In this document: piece by piece, positions 34,166 through 43,000 of the stretch
Layout: every line of letters begins with the position of its first letter
Position numbering within the stretch: position 1 is the stretch's first letter
Assembly: GCF_003841485.1 (NCBI RefSeq)
Contig: NZ_REFY01000001.1
Span: 372,001 to 436,000 of the forward strand
Direction of reading: 5' to 3'
DNA: 64,000 bases
Origin: Natrarchaeobius halalkaliphilus
GTDB lineage: Archaea > Halobacteriota > Halobacteria > Halobacteriales > Natrialbaceae
Translations under genes and position numbers: made by a program
Notes under the pieces: model-generated
What the model saw: only the letters and a program-made list of their open reading frames with translations
The model's database searches: none
Told to the model about the DNA's origin: nothing

Positions 34166-35155
34166 TCAGTCCCCGTCAGTTGCAATTGCGTCTTCGATGA
34201 ACTCCTCAGAATGCGGTCGCTGGGCTTCTAGGATAGCCTCGAGTTCATCATCTGCAGCCACCTCGATGAGTTCATTCACGACTGCCTGATCAACTGGATT
34301 CTGTGCAACCTCTTCTGTACAAGCAGCATCGTACGCATCTCGGACGTACTCACTTGCCTCCGAAATGTCGAGCGCTGGTGCCTGAACGACGTCACCTAAC
34401 GTATAATCGCTATCTGCAGCGAACGACGTAATGACATTTGCCGTGAGTTCCCGGTTCGAAGGGCCTTCCTCGGAGCCGGTGTACACGCCAAGGATGTGGT
34501 TTTTGACGCGGCCAAGCCGCGTCGTTGCTGCACCGTAGCGCTTGTTTCGTTTCGTGATCGCCACGACGAACGCCACTTCGGCAGGCGTCGCGTCTCGGAG
34601 CGTAATTGCACACGGGAAAAGTGACCCCGGTTCGAAGAAATCCGGCTCGCGGATAGTTGAACGGGAACCTTTGGCGTAATCTTCCCCTGGTGCGTTCTGG
34701 AACTTCTCATCGATGCACGCGCTTGCGTCCCGAACGCTAAACGCCGTATCGTACATCACTCGTGAGGTGACGCCAATATCGACGTCATCATCGCCGCTTG
34801 CTGCGCTCCCATAGAGAGCCGACTCGACGGAACGAGGATTCATGTTGTTTACCTCCATCGAGTCATCTTCCTCATAATCCAGCAGCTCGCGCTGAATGGC
34901 CTTTCCCATGCGACGGTCACTGCCAGTTTGTTTTCGCATGAACATGATCCCTGGCGAGTACTCGATACTCGCATCTTCTCCGACGACTGACAACGAAGCG
35001 ATGTCTGCGTCCTCGCCGTTAGTCGTAAAGATCGCGTGACTTTCGAGTTCTCTGAGTGCCAGGATCGTCGTGTAGTTGGTTCCTGGTGTGTTCGTCATTT
35101 CGTCGATCGGAACGGTACCGCTCTCTAGCGCCGTAGTGATTGATTCTGGTAGCAT
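34166..35155 (-). CDS. csc2: type I-D Cascade backbone subunit Csc2 (Cas7-type)
   Basis: The 329-residue protein is the Cas7-like subunit that polymerises along the crRNA spacer. It starts with a short helix and then a beta-rich core: TIDEMTNTPG region, HAIFTTNGEDADIASLSV, PGIMFMRKQTGSDRRMGKAIQREL (basic RNA-binding stretch), GSLFPCAITLRDATPAEVAFVVAI, and NKRYGAATTRLGRVKNHILGVYTG. These match the order known for Csc2. The start is three bases after the cas10d stop. Its long acidic C-terminal helix region (DQAVVNELIEVAADDELEAIL) is longer than in cyanobacterial relatives, a likely salt adaptation. Confidence 0.9.
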   Translation of the reverse strand: MLPESITTALESGTVPIDEMTNTPGTNYTTILALRELESHAIFTTNGEDADIASLSVVGEDASIEYSPGIMFMRKQTGSDRRMGKAIQRELLDYEEDDSMEVNNMNPRSVESALYGSAASGDDDVDIGVTSRVMYDTAFSVRDASACIDEKFQNAPGEDYAKGSRSTIREPDFFEPGSLFPCAITLRDATPAEVAFVVAITKRNKRYGAATTRLGRVKNHILGVYTGSEEGPSNRELTANVITSFAADSDYTLGDVVQAPALDISEASEYVRDAYDAACTEEVAQNPVDQAVVNELIEVAADDELEAILEAQRPHSEEFIEDAIATDGD

Positions 35156-35158
35156 TGG

Positions 35159-38100
35159 TTACTCCATCTCCGTGTCCGCGTCGTTACTTTCGTTCGTTTG
35201 GTCACGCTCTTCGTAGAATCTCGATTCTGCCCTGAGCGTTGCGCCAAAGAACCCGTCGGCAAGGTTGTTTTTGAGGCGTTTCAGCTGCGAGGGGCGACCG
35301 TTTGCGATACCATAGAGGATTTCGTCTACGAAGAACTCGGAATAGTCCTCAATGCGTTCTTGCAATGGTGTACCTGAATTTGAGTCTTCTGCGCTGACTG
35401 GGTAAACCGCATTGACTTTTGACGGGACCAATCTTTTTTGAAGTCGTCCTGAGACGAGCATCACGTAGTCGTCTCGGCTGAGCTGTTCGCCTGTCTTCGA
35501 TACCGCTTTCACACTCTCGCGAAAGACTCGTTCGACGCGATGAGGTTTTCGTCCGTGGCCGCTTGCGGGACGGATAGCGTCGTAAGCGAGATTGGCGAGT
35601 TGTGTGATGCGGCTGTGTGGTGTTTCACTCATATTTGAACCGTACTGCTTGATGCCGGCTTGCTCATCGAGCGTAACAGCGTACCTCATCAGGGCGGGAA
35701 TATACGGCCCCTCATCTGAGGATTGGGCTGCTCGTTTGAGCAGGTACGACCCCGGGAGCAACTCGTTACGAGTAACCCGAAGGTACTTTGCGAACAGCGA
35801 GTCCGTTCGAGAGTCTCCCTGCAAGGCGTGGCCGAGTTTGATTAGTGCCGCTGCAGACCGAAGTCGGCCCTGTAATTCAGAGAGTGGTACGCTGTCTCCA
35901 TAGAATGAAGTTGCTTGGCTGAAACCACCCCCGATCTTCACGAACTCTTGGAAGTCGCGTGATCGGATTTCCGGGATAGGAGATGCGCTGAGGTACACTC
36001 GCATTCCCGTGTAAGAACTGATCGAAAGCGCGAGAAAGGTCCCGAAGAATTGGAACTCGGTATCGTTGTCGGAATTTTTAAAGTAACCCACAGTCTGCGC
36101 ACCGAACTGCAGATTCTGATCGAAATCTTGAGATAACGACTCGATCATTGTTCGCCCTTTTCCTTCGGGCTGGGTCAGTTCGTTCATGACTGAAGCGAAC
36201 TCTTCCGAAGATTCGGTGTCGAATACGGCCTCTGCGAGCCGTCCAATCCGGACGCGGTTCTCACCAGTAAACCGATTGATTGTTCGAGAATACAGCTGCC
36301 AAGAAAATGGCGTATAGAAGTAATCTGGCACCAGGTGGAAAAATAGCCGACCGGGTCCTCGACGTTGAGAAGCTGTCTCCCGAAGGGAAAACTCAATTCG
36401 GCAGGCAGAACACAACAGGAGCTTTTCCCGTTCATTAACTCCTATCATCTCGCGGTTGGAAAACCCACTCTGCAGCGTTGTGAGCGACTTCTTTGATTTC
36501 ATTGGGCCCAAATTGCCACCTGCAGCAACGCCACGTCTACACAGTGTGCAAGTCTTCCCACGTGACTTTTTCACATATTCATCGAAGGTATCCACAGTTG
36601 ATTCGGACGAAAGCAATATACCAGATCCGACTCGAAGATTCTCGCTGATAAATGCCTGTACCTCCCTTTTCAGATTTCCAGCGTGCTCATCTCTAATTAG
36701 CTGGCGCCAGTCATTGGTATCGCCAGCGAGATCACTGAGGCCAGCATCAATTATGGAGAAGATGGCATCTTCGTCATTTCGAATCTTGGGTCCGACACCG
36801 TGACAATCTAAGAGCCCCTGAGCGATAGCGTAGGAATATTCCCACTTACCCCCGCTCGTCAGTGATGAGACTGTCTCATCGGAGAGATTGTTGAGTTGGT
36901 CCGCGAGAGATTCTGGTAGATCGAACACCGCTACTGTTGCTCGAATCAGATCGTCGCCAGTTGCATCATTGTTGAGTAGCGGTCTAACGAACGACGTTTT
37001 AATCGTATTGACGAACCGTCCGAGACCATATTGTTGTTCTGTCTTGGCGAATGTTTGATCCAGACTTTCCTCCAGTAGTTGCATTGAGTCCAGTGCGGCC
37101 TCGCTAGGGTCGCCATCTTCCTTACCATCGTTGACTCCCTTTCGAACGACTGCCTGGAGCATATTTTGAGCCCCTGCGTAGAAGAAATCTGGCGAATTCA
37201 GGCTATACAACCCCTGTGAGATTGTTGAGAAATTCAACAGTAGCTGATCGGGGTTGTCATACGATGAGTGAGACTGCTTGATTGTATTTCCGAAGCGGTC
37301 CGCGATCGTTTCGGATAGTTCCTCTTCCTTCTCTAGGTTAGATGTGTCTTCTGGTGATAGATACACACACCCATCTTGATAAATCGTTAGAAGGCTGTAG
37401 CCAAATTCATCACTCAGATGGTCGTTTACCGCTCGATTAAGGAGGTTAGTGAAAATGCCACTCACGTGGTCGATCCGGTGGTGAGCCAGTTTAACGTCCA
37501 CACCCGGGAAGCATTCCCGAAACTGTTTCTGTGCCCTTTCGTTCACAGCTTCTTCTGGCGTCGTCGAAGACGCCATCCCGTCTGCTAACCGAATGAAGGG
37601 CCGATATTCCTCCCACCGAAGCGTTACGTTCGTCGATTTAGCATTCTCGGTTGCGTGATGATCGACAGCACAGGAACGGAAGTCTTGCATCTCAAGCGCT
37701 GAATTTGCTTCCGACGGAGCGGTGCTGAACGCTTTGAGTCCGAGTTCATCGACGAAAGGCTCTAGCTCTGCGATTGTAATGTTGAACCGCTCTAACCGAT
37801 TCTCGTCTTCATCACGAAGTTTGTGATAGTCATGAATGACTGCAAGAGCGATGAGGTGACGTAACTCTTTCGGAGAGATCGGTCTGAGACCGGCTAGTTC
37901 TGCCTGGGCCGCAAGTCGATGGAGGAAGAAAACGAGATTCCGAGTGTGATTGAGCATCGATTGGTCAACCTTCCCGTACTCGGTGCTCTTATTCGGGAGG
38001 TATAGCCAACCGGCCTCAATGAGTTTGCCGTCAATCTCGGAAAGGTACTCCATGAACACCTCGTTGAGTGCTGCCTGCTCGTCAGATACTGTCTCATCGG

Positions 38101-38257
38101 GAGCAAACACCTCATCAGGATTTTCAATTATCTCCTCTGGAAGGGATGCAACACCTGATTGTGACTTCTCATTTATGTGCGACTTGTCCCCCTCTCCTTC
38201 AGCGACATAGCTGAAGTCATCAATCTCACTTTGTTCATCGTCTGAACTATCACTCAT
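35159..38257 (-). CDS. cas10d: type I-D large subunit Cas10d (Csc3) with HD nuclease domain
   Basis: The 1032-residue protein defines the system as type I-D. The N-terminal HD nuclease has His104 (NHTRN), His142-Asp143 (IHDYHKL) and His200-His201 (VDHH). A zinc-binding part follows with CTLC near 567 and CSAC near 615. The later palm-like region has no GGDD motif, as expected for Cas10d, which does not make cyclic oligoadenylate. It should recognise target DNA and cut it with Cas3. The coding region is noticeably less GC-rich than the flanks. It overlaps cas6 by four bases. In-frame ATGs at 35689 and 35632 could give a 176- or 157-residue C-terminal small subunit (Cas11d), as reported for other I-D systems. 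Confidence 0.94.
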   Translation of the reverse strand: MSDSSDDEQSEIDDFSYVAEGEGDKSHINEKSQSGVASLPEEIIENPDEVFAPDETVSDEQAALNEVFMEYLSEIDGKLIEAGWLYLPNKSTEYGKVDQSMLNHTRNLVFFLHRLAAQAELAGLRPISPKELRHLIALAVIHDYHKLRDEDENRLERFNITIAELEPFVDELGLKAFSTAPSEANSALEMQDFRSCAVDHHATENAKSTNVTLRWEEYRPFIRLADGMASSTTPEEAVNERAQKQFRECFPGVDVKLAHHRIDHVSGIFTNLLNRAVNDHLSDEFGYSLLTIYQDGCVYLSPEDTSNLEKEEELSETIADRFGNTIKQSHSSYDNPDQLLLNFSTISQGLYSLNSPDFFYAGAQNMLQAVVRKGVNDGKEDGDPSEAALDSMQLLEESLDQTFAKTEQQYGLGRFVNTIKTSFVRPLLNNDATGDDLIRATVAVFDLPESLADQLNNLSDETVSSLTSGGKWEYSYAIAQGLLDCHGVGPKIRNDEDAIFSIIDAGLSDLAGDTNDWRQLIRDEHAGNLKREVQAFISENLRVGSGILLSSESTVDTFDEYVKKSRGKTCTLCRRGVAAGGNLGPMKSKKSLTTLQSGFSNREMIGVNEREKLLLCSACRIEFSLRETASQRRGPGRLFFHLVPDYFYTPFSWQLYSRTINRFTGENRVRIGRLAEAVFDTESSEEFASVMNELTQPEGKGRTMIESLSQDFDQNLQFGAQTVGYFKNSDNDTEFQFFGTFLALSISSYTGMRVYLSASPIPEIRSRDFQEFVKIGGGFSQATSFYGDSVPLSELQGRLRSAAALIKLGHALQGDSRTDSLFAKYLRVTRNELLPGSYLLKRAAQSSDEGPYIPALMRYAVTLDEQAGIKQYGSNMSETPHSRITQLANLAYDAIRPASGHGRKPHRVERVFRESVKAVSKTGEQLSRDDYVMLVSGRLQKRLVPSKVNAVYPVSAEDSNSGTPLQERIEDYSEFFVDEILYGIANGRPSQLKRLKNNLADGFFGATLRAESRFYEERDQTNESNDADTEME

Positions 38258-39120
38258 TCATCCACCACCTGGATATTAACATTCCCACACCCTCGAGCGA
38301 CGGCACTCCCAACCCCCGAATACTCGGCAAACAGTGCCAGCGCTGAAAGTGCGTTCTCGACGCTCTCGGACGCATCCTTGAACGCGTACGTACACCGACC
38401 CGAGAATCCCTGCCGAAAGATCGGCCGTGGATTCCCGTCATCGTCCTCCACGCGATTGACCAGCACGCTGTGAGTCCGGTAGCTCGAGTCGTCGGGCTTC
38501 TCGATGACCGACGAGGCGATCGCGTCCCGGCTGACGTCTACCTCGAGATTCTCGGGAGCCGTCCGGTTCCACTTCCCTAGCAGACTCGAGAATACGGCAG
38601 TGCGAACGGGGAACATCGTCGTTACCGAGCCAGCCTCCTCGATACAGGTTGCCGTCTCGAAATCGAACTCGAGCGATGGATCGTCGAACGAAGCCGCGGT
38701 CTCGAGCAGATCTTGGTGGCTCGAGTTCTCGCTCTCGAAGGAGTCGACGCGAAGGCTGCCGTTCGTGAGTTCGATCGAGTCTCCTTCGAGGACCAGCGCG
38801 GCGACGAGAGCTTGAAAGATCGCCTCGTCTTCGGGATCGGTAATCCCGATCGACAGTCGGTACTCCTCGTTCGGCAGGGCGAGTTTGTGGTGGGAGCGAT
38901 CACTGTCGCCGAACACACCCTGTAGGCCGCTAGTGTGAAGACTACCGATCTGAGAGTCGTGAACGCGTGCGCTCGCGTCCGCATCGGCGGACTCCAGCGC
39001 ACTGAGAAGGGCGCTGTACACCGAGTAGCCGTCCGACAGTGGAACGGCGAACCGCTCCTCGGGTCGCAAGCGAATCTCGACCCGGCGAGTACGGGCGCTC
39101 GAGTGTGATTGCTGTGCCAT
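38254..39120 (-). CDS. cas6: CRISPR RNA endonuclease Cas6
   Basis: The 288-residue RAMP protein cuts the repeat in the precursor RNA, leaving the eight-base ATTGAAAC handle. Two ferredoxin-like halves are suggested by RRVEIRLRPEERFAVPLSDGYSVYSALLSAL at the start and a C-terminal glycine-rich loop, YSGVGSAVARGCGNVNI (about residues 267-283). His residues near the N-terminus (SHSSA, RSHHKL) could be catalytic but I cannot assign them. It is the first gene of the cas operon; the ATG at 39120 lies about 30 bases after the TATA-like TTTATATTC (minus strand, near 39152-39160). Its stop overlaps the cas10d start. Confidence 0.9.
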   Translation of the reverse strand: MAQQSHSSARTRRVEIRLRPEERFAVPLSDGYSVYSALLSALESADADASARVHDSQIGSLHTSGLQGVFGDSDRSHHKLALPNEEYRLSIGITDPEDEAIFQALVAALVLEGDSIELTNGSLRVDSFESENSSHQDLLETAASFDDPSLEFDFETATCIEEAGSVTTMFPVRTAVFSSLLGKWNRTAPENLEVDVSRDAIASSVIEKPDDSSYRTHSVLVNRVEDDDGNPRPIFRQGFSGRCTYAFKDASESVENALSALALFAEYSGVGSAVARGCGNVNIQVVDE

Positions 39121-39244
39121 GCGATGGATACGAAAACACGACAGCAGAAGAATATAAATCCGGCGACCTATCCAACCTGGAATTCGAACAGCTGGGTTGC
39201 AATATCGTGCAACACTAAATGACGTAGTCGAGTAGTGGCCGCTA
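39121..39244. promoter_or_regulatory. divergent cas6/csa3 promoter with candidate operators
   Basis: The 124-base region carries the cas6 TATA box (TTTATATT on the minus strand, near 39153-39160) and a csa3 TATA-like CTAAATG near 39215. Immediately before the latter is GTTGCA-ATATCG-TGCAAC at 39196-39213, a perfect 6-base inverted repeat. CAACC (39173-39177) pairs with GGTTG (39195-39199). TGGAATTCGA at 39178-39187 recurs in the leader of array 2. Csa3 is the obvious candidate to bind here. Confidence 0.6.
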
Positions 39245-39898
39245 ATGCGAACGTACGTCTCGCCGATCGGGTTCAACACGACCAGTGTCACGCGGACGGT
39301 ACTCAATCAAGACCTCGACAAGAACGACGTCGTCGTCCTGATTCGACCCGAGCACGGGACCGACGACGACCGAGCCTCCGAAGCAATTGCAGATGTGGAA
39401 CAACTATTGCAGGAAATCGAACCGAGCGTCTCCGTTTCGATCGCCCGCATCCCACACGACGACTTTTCGACTGCGGTAATGTCCTGTAGTGACGTCCTCC
39501 GCGCAGCGGAGGGATCGGTAATAGTCAATCTCGGCGGTGGTGCTCGAGACGTGGTCGTCCCGCTGACGATCGCGACCGTCGCTCACGCACACGAAATCGA
39601 CTCGATGGTTGGCTTCAGCGATATCGACGGCAACGTTCGCGAGTGGGAACTGCCGACGATTCCATCGAACACTTCGAGAGGGGCGACGGAGACGCTCGAA
39701 CTGATCGGCGAGGTATCTGGCTCGGTCTCGATTCCGATGCTCGAACAACAGTGCGAACTGGCAAAAAGTACGGTCACACGTCACGTCAATCAACTCGAGA
39801 CCGAAGGATTAGTCACGTCGCGGACTAAAGATCGAACGAAACACGTCGAGATAACGCTCGGTGGCCAGCTCTATTTGGCCTCGAGCGGGTCAGCCTGA
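39245..39898 (+). CDS. csa3: CARF-HTH transcriptional regulator Csa3
   Basis: The 217-residue protein joins an N-terminal CARF Rossmann-like sensor domain (residues 1-130: TYVSPIGFNTTSVTRTVL, VVVLIRPEHG, VIVNLGGGARDVVVPLTIATVAHA) to a C-terminal winged helix (about 145-210: TETLELIGEVSGSVSIPML, LAKSTVTRHVNQLETEGLVTSR). CARF domains sense cyclic oligonucleotides or related ligands. In other archaea Csa3 activates adaptation genes and CRISPR arrays. It sits divergent from cas6 and its stop lies immediately before the leader of array 2, so it can control both. No ring-nuclease residues are evident to me. Confidence 0.9.
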   Translation: MRTYVSPIGFNTTSVTRTVLNQDLDKNDVVVLIRPEHGTDDDRASEAIADVEQLLQEIEPSVSVSIARIPHDDFSTAVMSCSDVLRAAEGSVIVNLGGGARDVVVPLTIATVAHAHEIDSMVGFSDIDGNVREWELPTIPSNTSRGATETLELIGEVSGSVSIPMLEQQCELAKSTVTRHVNQLETEGLVTSRTKDRTKHVEITLGGQLYLASSGSA

Positions 39899-40013
39899 GT
39901 GTGTCTTCATCGACCCATATAAACAGTCTGTACAGCAGAGGTCGACGAATTCCAATGTGGAATTCGACTGCGCAGGAAGTTTTTTAGCCCCTTTGTCCGT
40001 ATCTCGACCCCCT
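39899..40013 (+). promoter_or_regulatory. leader of CRISPR array 2
   Basis: The 115 bases from the csa3 stop to the first repeat hold, counted from the repeat, CTTCATCGACC at -109 to -99, ATATAAA at -97 to -91, TCTGTACAGC at -87 to -78, GTCGACGAAT at -73 to -64, and CCCCCT at the repeat border, as in the array 1 leader. Specific to this leader is GAATTCCA-ATG-TGGAATTC (39947-39965), a perfect 8-base inverted repeat whose right half recurs in the cas6/csa3 promoter. Confidence 0.85.
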
Positions 40014-43000
40014 GTTGCAGCCGGGAGAAAACCCAGAACGGGATTGAAACAACGTCGCCGTCCCAGTCACGGTTTGAAAAGAGTCGCGTTGCAGCCGGGA
40101 GAAAACCCAGAACGGGATTGAAACACAGCGACCCACTCATCAGTGGGGACATTCCCTCGTTGCAGCCGGGAGAAAACCCAGAACGGGATTGAAACTTGCT
40201 GTTCGTCGTGACGGATATCGATCTAATCGTGTGTTGCAGCCGGGAGAAAACCCAGAACGGGATTGAAACCTGATCAACGAGCGCGGCGGCTGGAACGAGA
40301 GCGGGTTGCAGCCGGGAGAAAACCCAGAACGGGATTGAAACACATCGACGACGACAAGTGTCCATCCGGCTCCGCCGAGTTGCAGCCGGGAGAAAACCCA
40401 GAACGGGATTGAAACACCATCTTGCCACTCGTCGCCATCGAATGTCCGGAGTTGCAGCCGGGAGAAAACCCAGAACGGGATTGAAACACGGAAATGAAGT
40501 GCCGCAGAACACCGAACTCCGGGTTGCAGCCGGGAGAAAACCCAGAACGGGATTGAAACAGTGATGACGGGTACGACGAGGCCGCTGATAGAGTATGTTG
40601 CAGCCGGGAGAAAACCCAGAACGGGATTGAAACGCGGCTTCGGCGTCTCGAGTTCGCTGTGGCGGTACGGTTGCAGCCGGGAGAAAACCCAGAACGGGAT
40701 TGAAACTCGTCCTGCTGGACGTCGTCGAAGACCATGACGAGAACGTTGCAGCCGGGAGAAAACCCAGAACGGGATTGAAACAAGTCCGAGATCCAGTCGG
40801 GCCGGGCTGCGTCCGCCGGTTGCAGCCGGGAGAAAACCCAGAACGGGATTGAAACATCGTGATGACTGCGAAAAAGCCGCCTTTAATCGCCTTGTTGCAG
40901 CCGGGAGAAAACCCAGAACGGGATTGAAACCCAGGCCGAGTTTGCTGAGCGCTGTCTTGATCTTCGGGTTGCAGCCGGGAGAAAACCCAGAACGGGATTG
41001 AAACCGCTCGAAGTACTCTGGATTGATCGTGATCAGGTTGGTTGCAGCCGGGAGAAAACCCAGAACGGGATTGAAACGCGGTACGCCACGAATGATAGAC
41101 CCGCCGCTCGCTGTGGTTGCAGCCGGGAGAAAACCCAGAACGGGATTGAAACCGTACCGAAAGATGTTCCGAACGAGTGGTTTGAGGTTGCAGCCGGGAG
41201 AAAACCCAGAACGGGATTGAAACACGGCGATGTCGGGCAGCCCAGTCCGTGGTTGCAACCGTTGCAGCCGGGAGAAAACCCAGAACGGGATTGAAACGAA
41301 ATAGGGACGTGTGCCTTTCTCTTGGGCAAGCATATAGTTGCAGCCGGGAGAAAACCCAGAACGGGATTGAAACATATAGCCGTTTCCAGAGTCGGACACA
41401 ACCGCGTTAGTTGCAGCCGGGAGAAAACCCAGAACGGGATTGAAACGAGTGCCTCCAGCAACGTTTTCGTCGATCTCTCGCGCGTTGCAGCCGGGAGAAA
41501 ACCCAGAACGGGATTGAAACAATAGATGCGAGAAAAGCACTGTATGGTAATAGGGTTGCAGCCGGGAGAAAACCCAGAACGGGATTGAAACGATGCGGTT
41601 CAAGCAGCGCGTTCACGACACACTATTGGGTTGCAGCCGGGAGAAAACCCAGAACGGGATTGAAACTTAGACGAGCTTAAGTCAACGTATGGCTTGAGTA
41701 TAGTTGCAGCCGGGAGAAAACCCAGAACGGGATTGAAACTTGGTGGTGCGGTGATTCCATCGGCCTTGTTCAAGACGTTGCAGCCGGGAGAAAACCCAGA
41801 ACGGGATTGAAACCGCTCGGCCTGACTGTTGTGGTCGTCGTTGAGTGCGTTGCAGCCGGGAGAAAACCCAGAACGGGATTGAAACTTCACCTCGGACCCG
41901 CTCGCGGGTCCCTCGCGAAAGTTGCAGCCGGGAGAAAACCCAGAACGGGATTGAAACAGCGCGCCAAAGCGCATCGACCTCGATCTCGAGAATGTTGCAG
42001 CCGGGAGAAAACCCAGAACGGGATTGAAACTGCCGACGAGTGCGGACTTAGCCGACGCGCCGAAACCGTTGCAGCCGGGAGAAAACCCAGAACGGGATTG
42101 AAACAGTGCGGGGGATGGTCCGAACGACGACGTGTCCTTGTTGCAGCCGGGAGAAAACCCAGAACGGGATTGAAACGAATGGATGACTCGGTCGGATGAT
42201 GAAATCCTTGAAGGTTGCAGCCGGGAGAAAACCCAGAACGGGATTGAAACCGAGATCAACGGATCGTACGACCCGGCGAAACGGTTGCAGCCGGGAGAAA
42301 ACCCAGAACGGGATTGAAACCTCGATTGCCGTTGGGGAGGAATACTGCCGAACGATACGTTGCAGCCGGGAGAAAACCCAGAACGGGATTGAAACCGCCC
42401 AAAGGATATCCTCGAGCTGATCCTGAGAGTACGTTGCAGCCGGGAGAAAACCCAGAACGGGATTGAAACTCTGGCACGACGACCCTCGCGTTTGCGAGTT
42501 TTGGCGTTGCAGCCGGGAGAAAACCCAGAACGGGATTGAAACTCCTCGGGGCGTCGGAGGGCGACGGCGGCGGGTTCCGTTGCAGCCGGGAGAAAACCCA
42601 GAACGGGATTGAAACATTTCGGGATAGGCGTCGTCGATCGTGGCCGTGAGTTGCAGCCGGGAGAAAACCCAGAACGGGATTGAAACCGCTGATGGCCGGG
42701 AACCCGCTGTCTGCGATCGCCGGTTGCAGCCGGGAGAAAACCCAGAACGGGATTGAAACTAGTCCGCTCCGAGCGTCACGCGTCCGCGATCGTCGGGTTG
42801 CAGCCGGGAGAAAACCCAGAACGGGATTGAAACGTTCGCATCGAGATACGAAACAGGCGAAAATAGCGAGTTGCAGCCGGGAGAAAACCCAGAACGGGAT
42901 TGAAACAGGAGAACCTCTACATCGAGATGGACGCGCTCGAGAGTTGCAGCCGGGAGAAAACCCAGAACGGGATTGAAACGCCGCCGTGTGATCCTCGTGC

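Noticed and set aside
40140-41603. Long open reading frames through CRISPR array 2 on the minus strand (repeat phrase FQSRSGFSPGCN)
   Set aside because: Same artefact of the repeat period; not genes.
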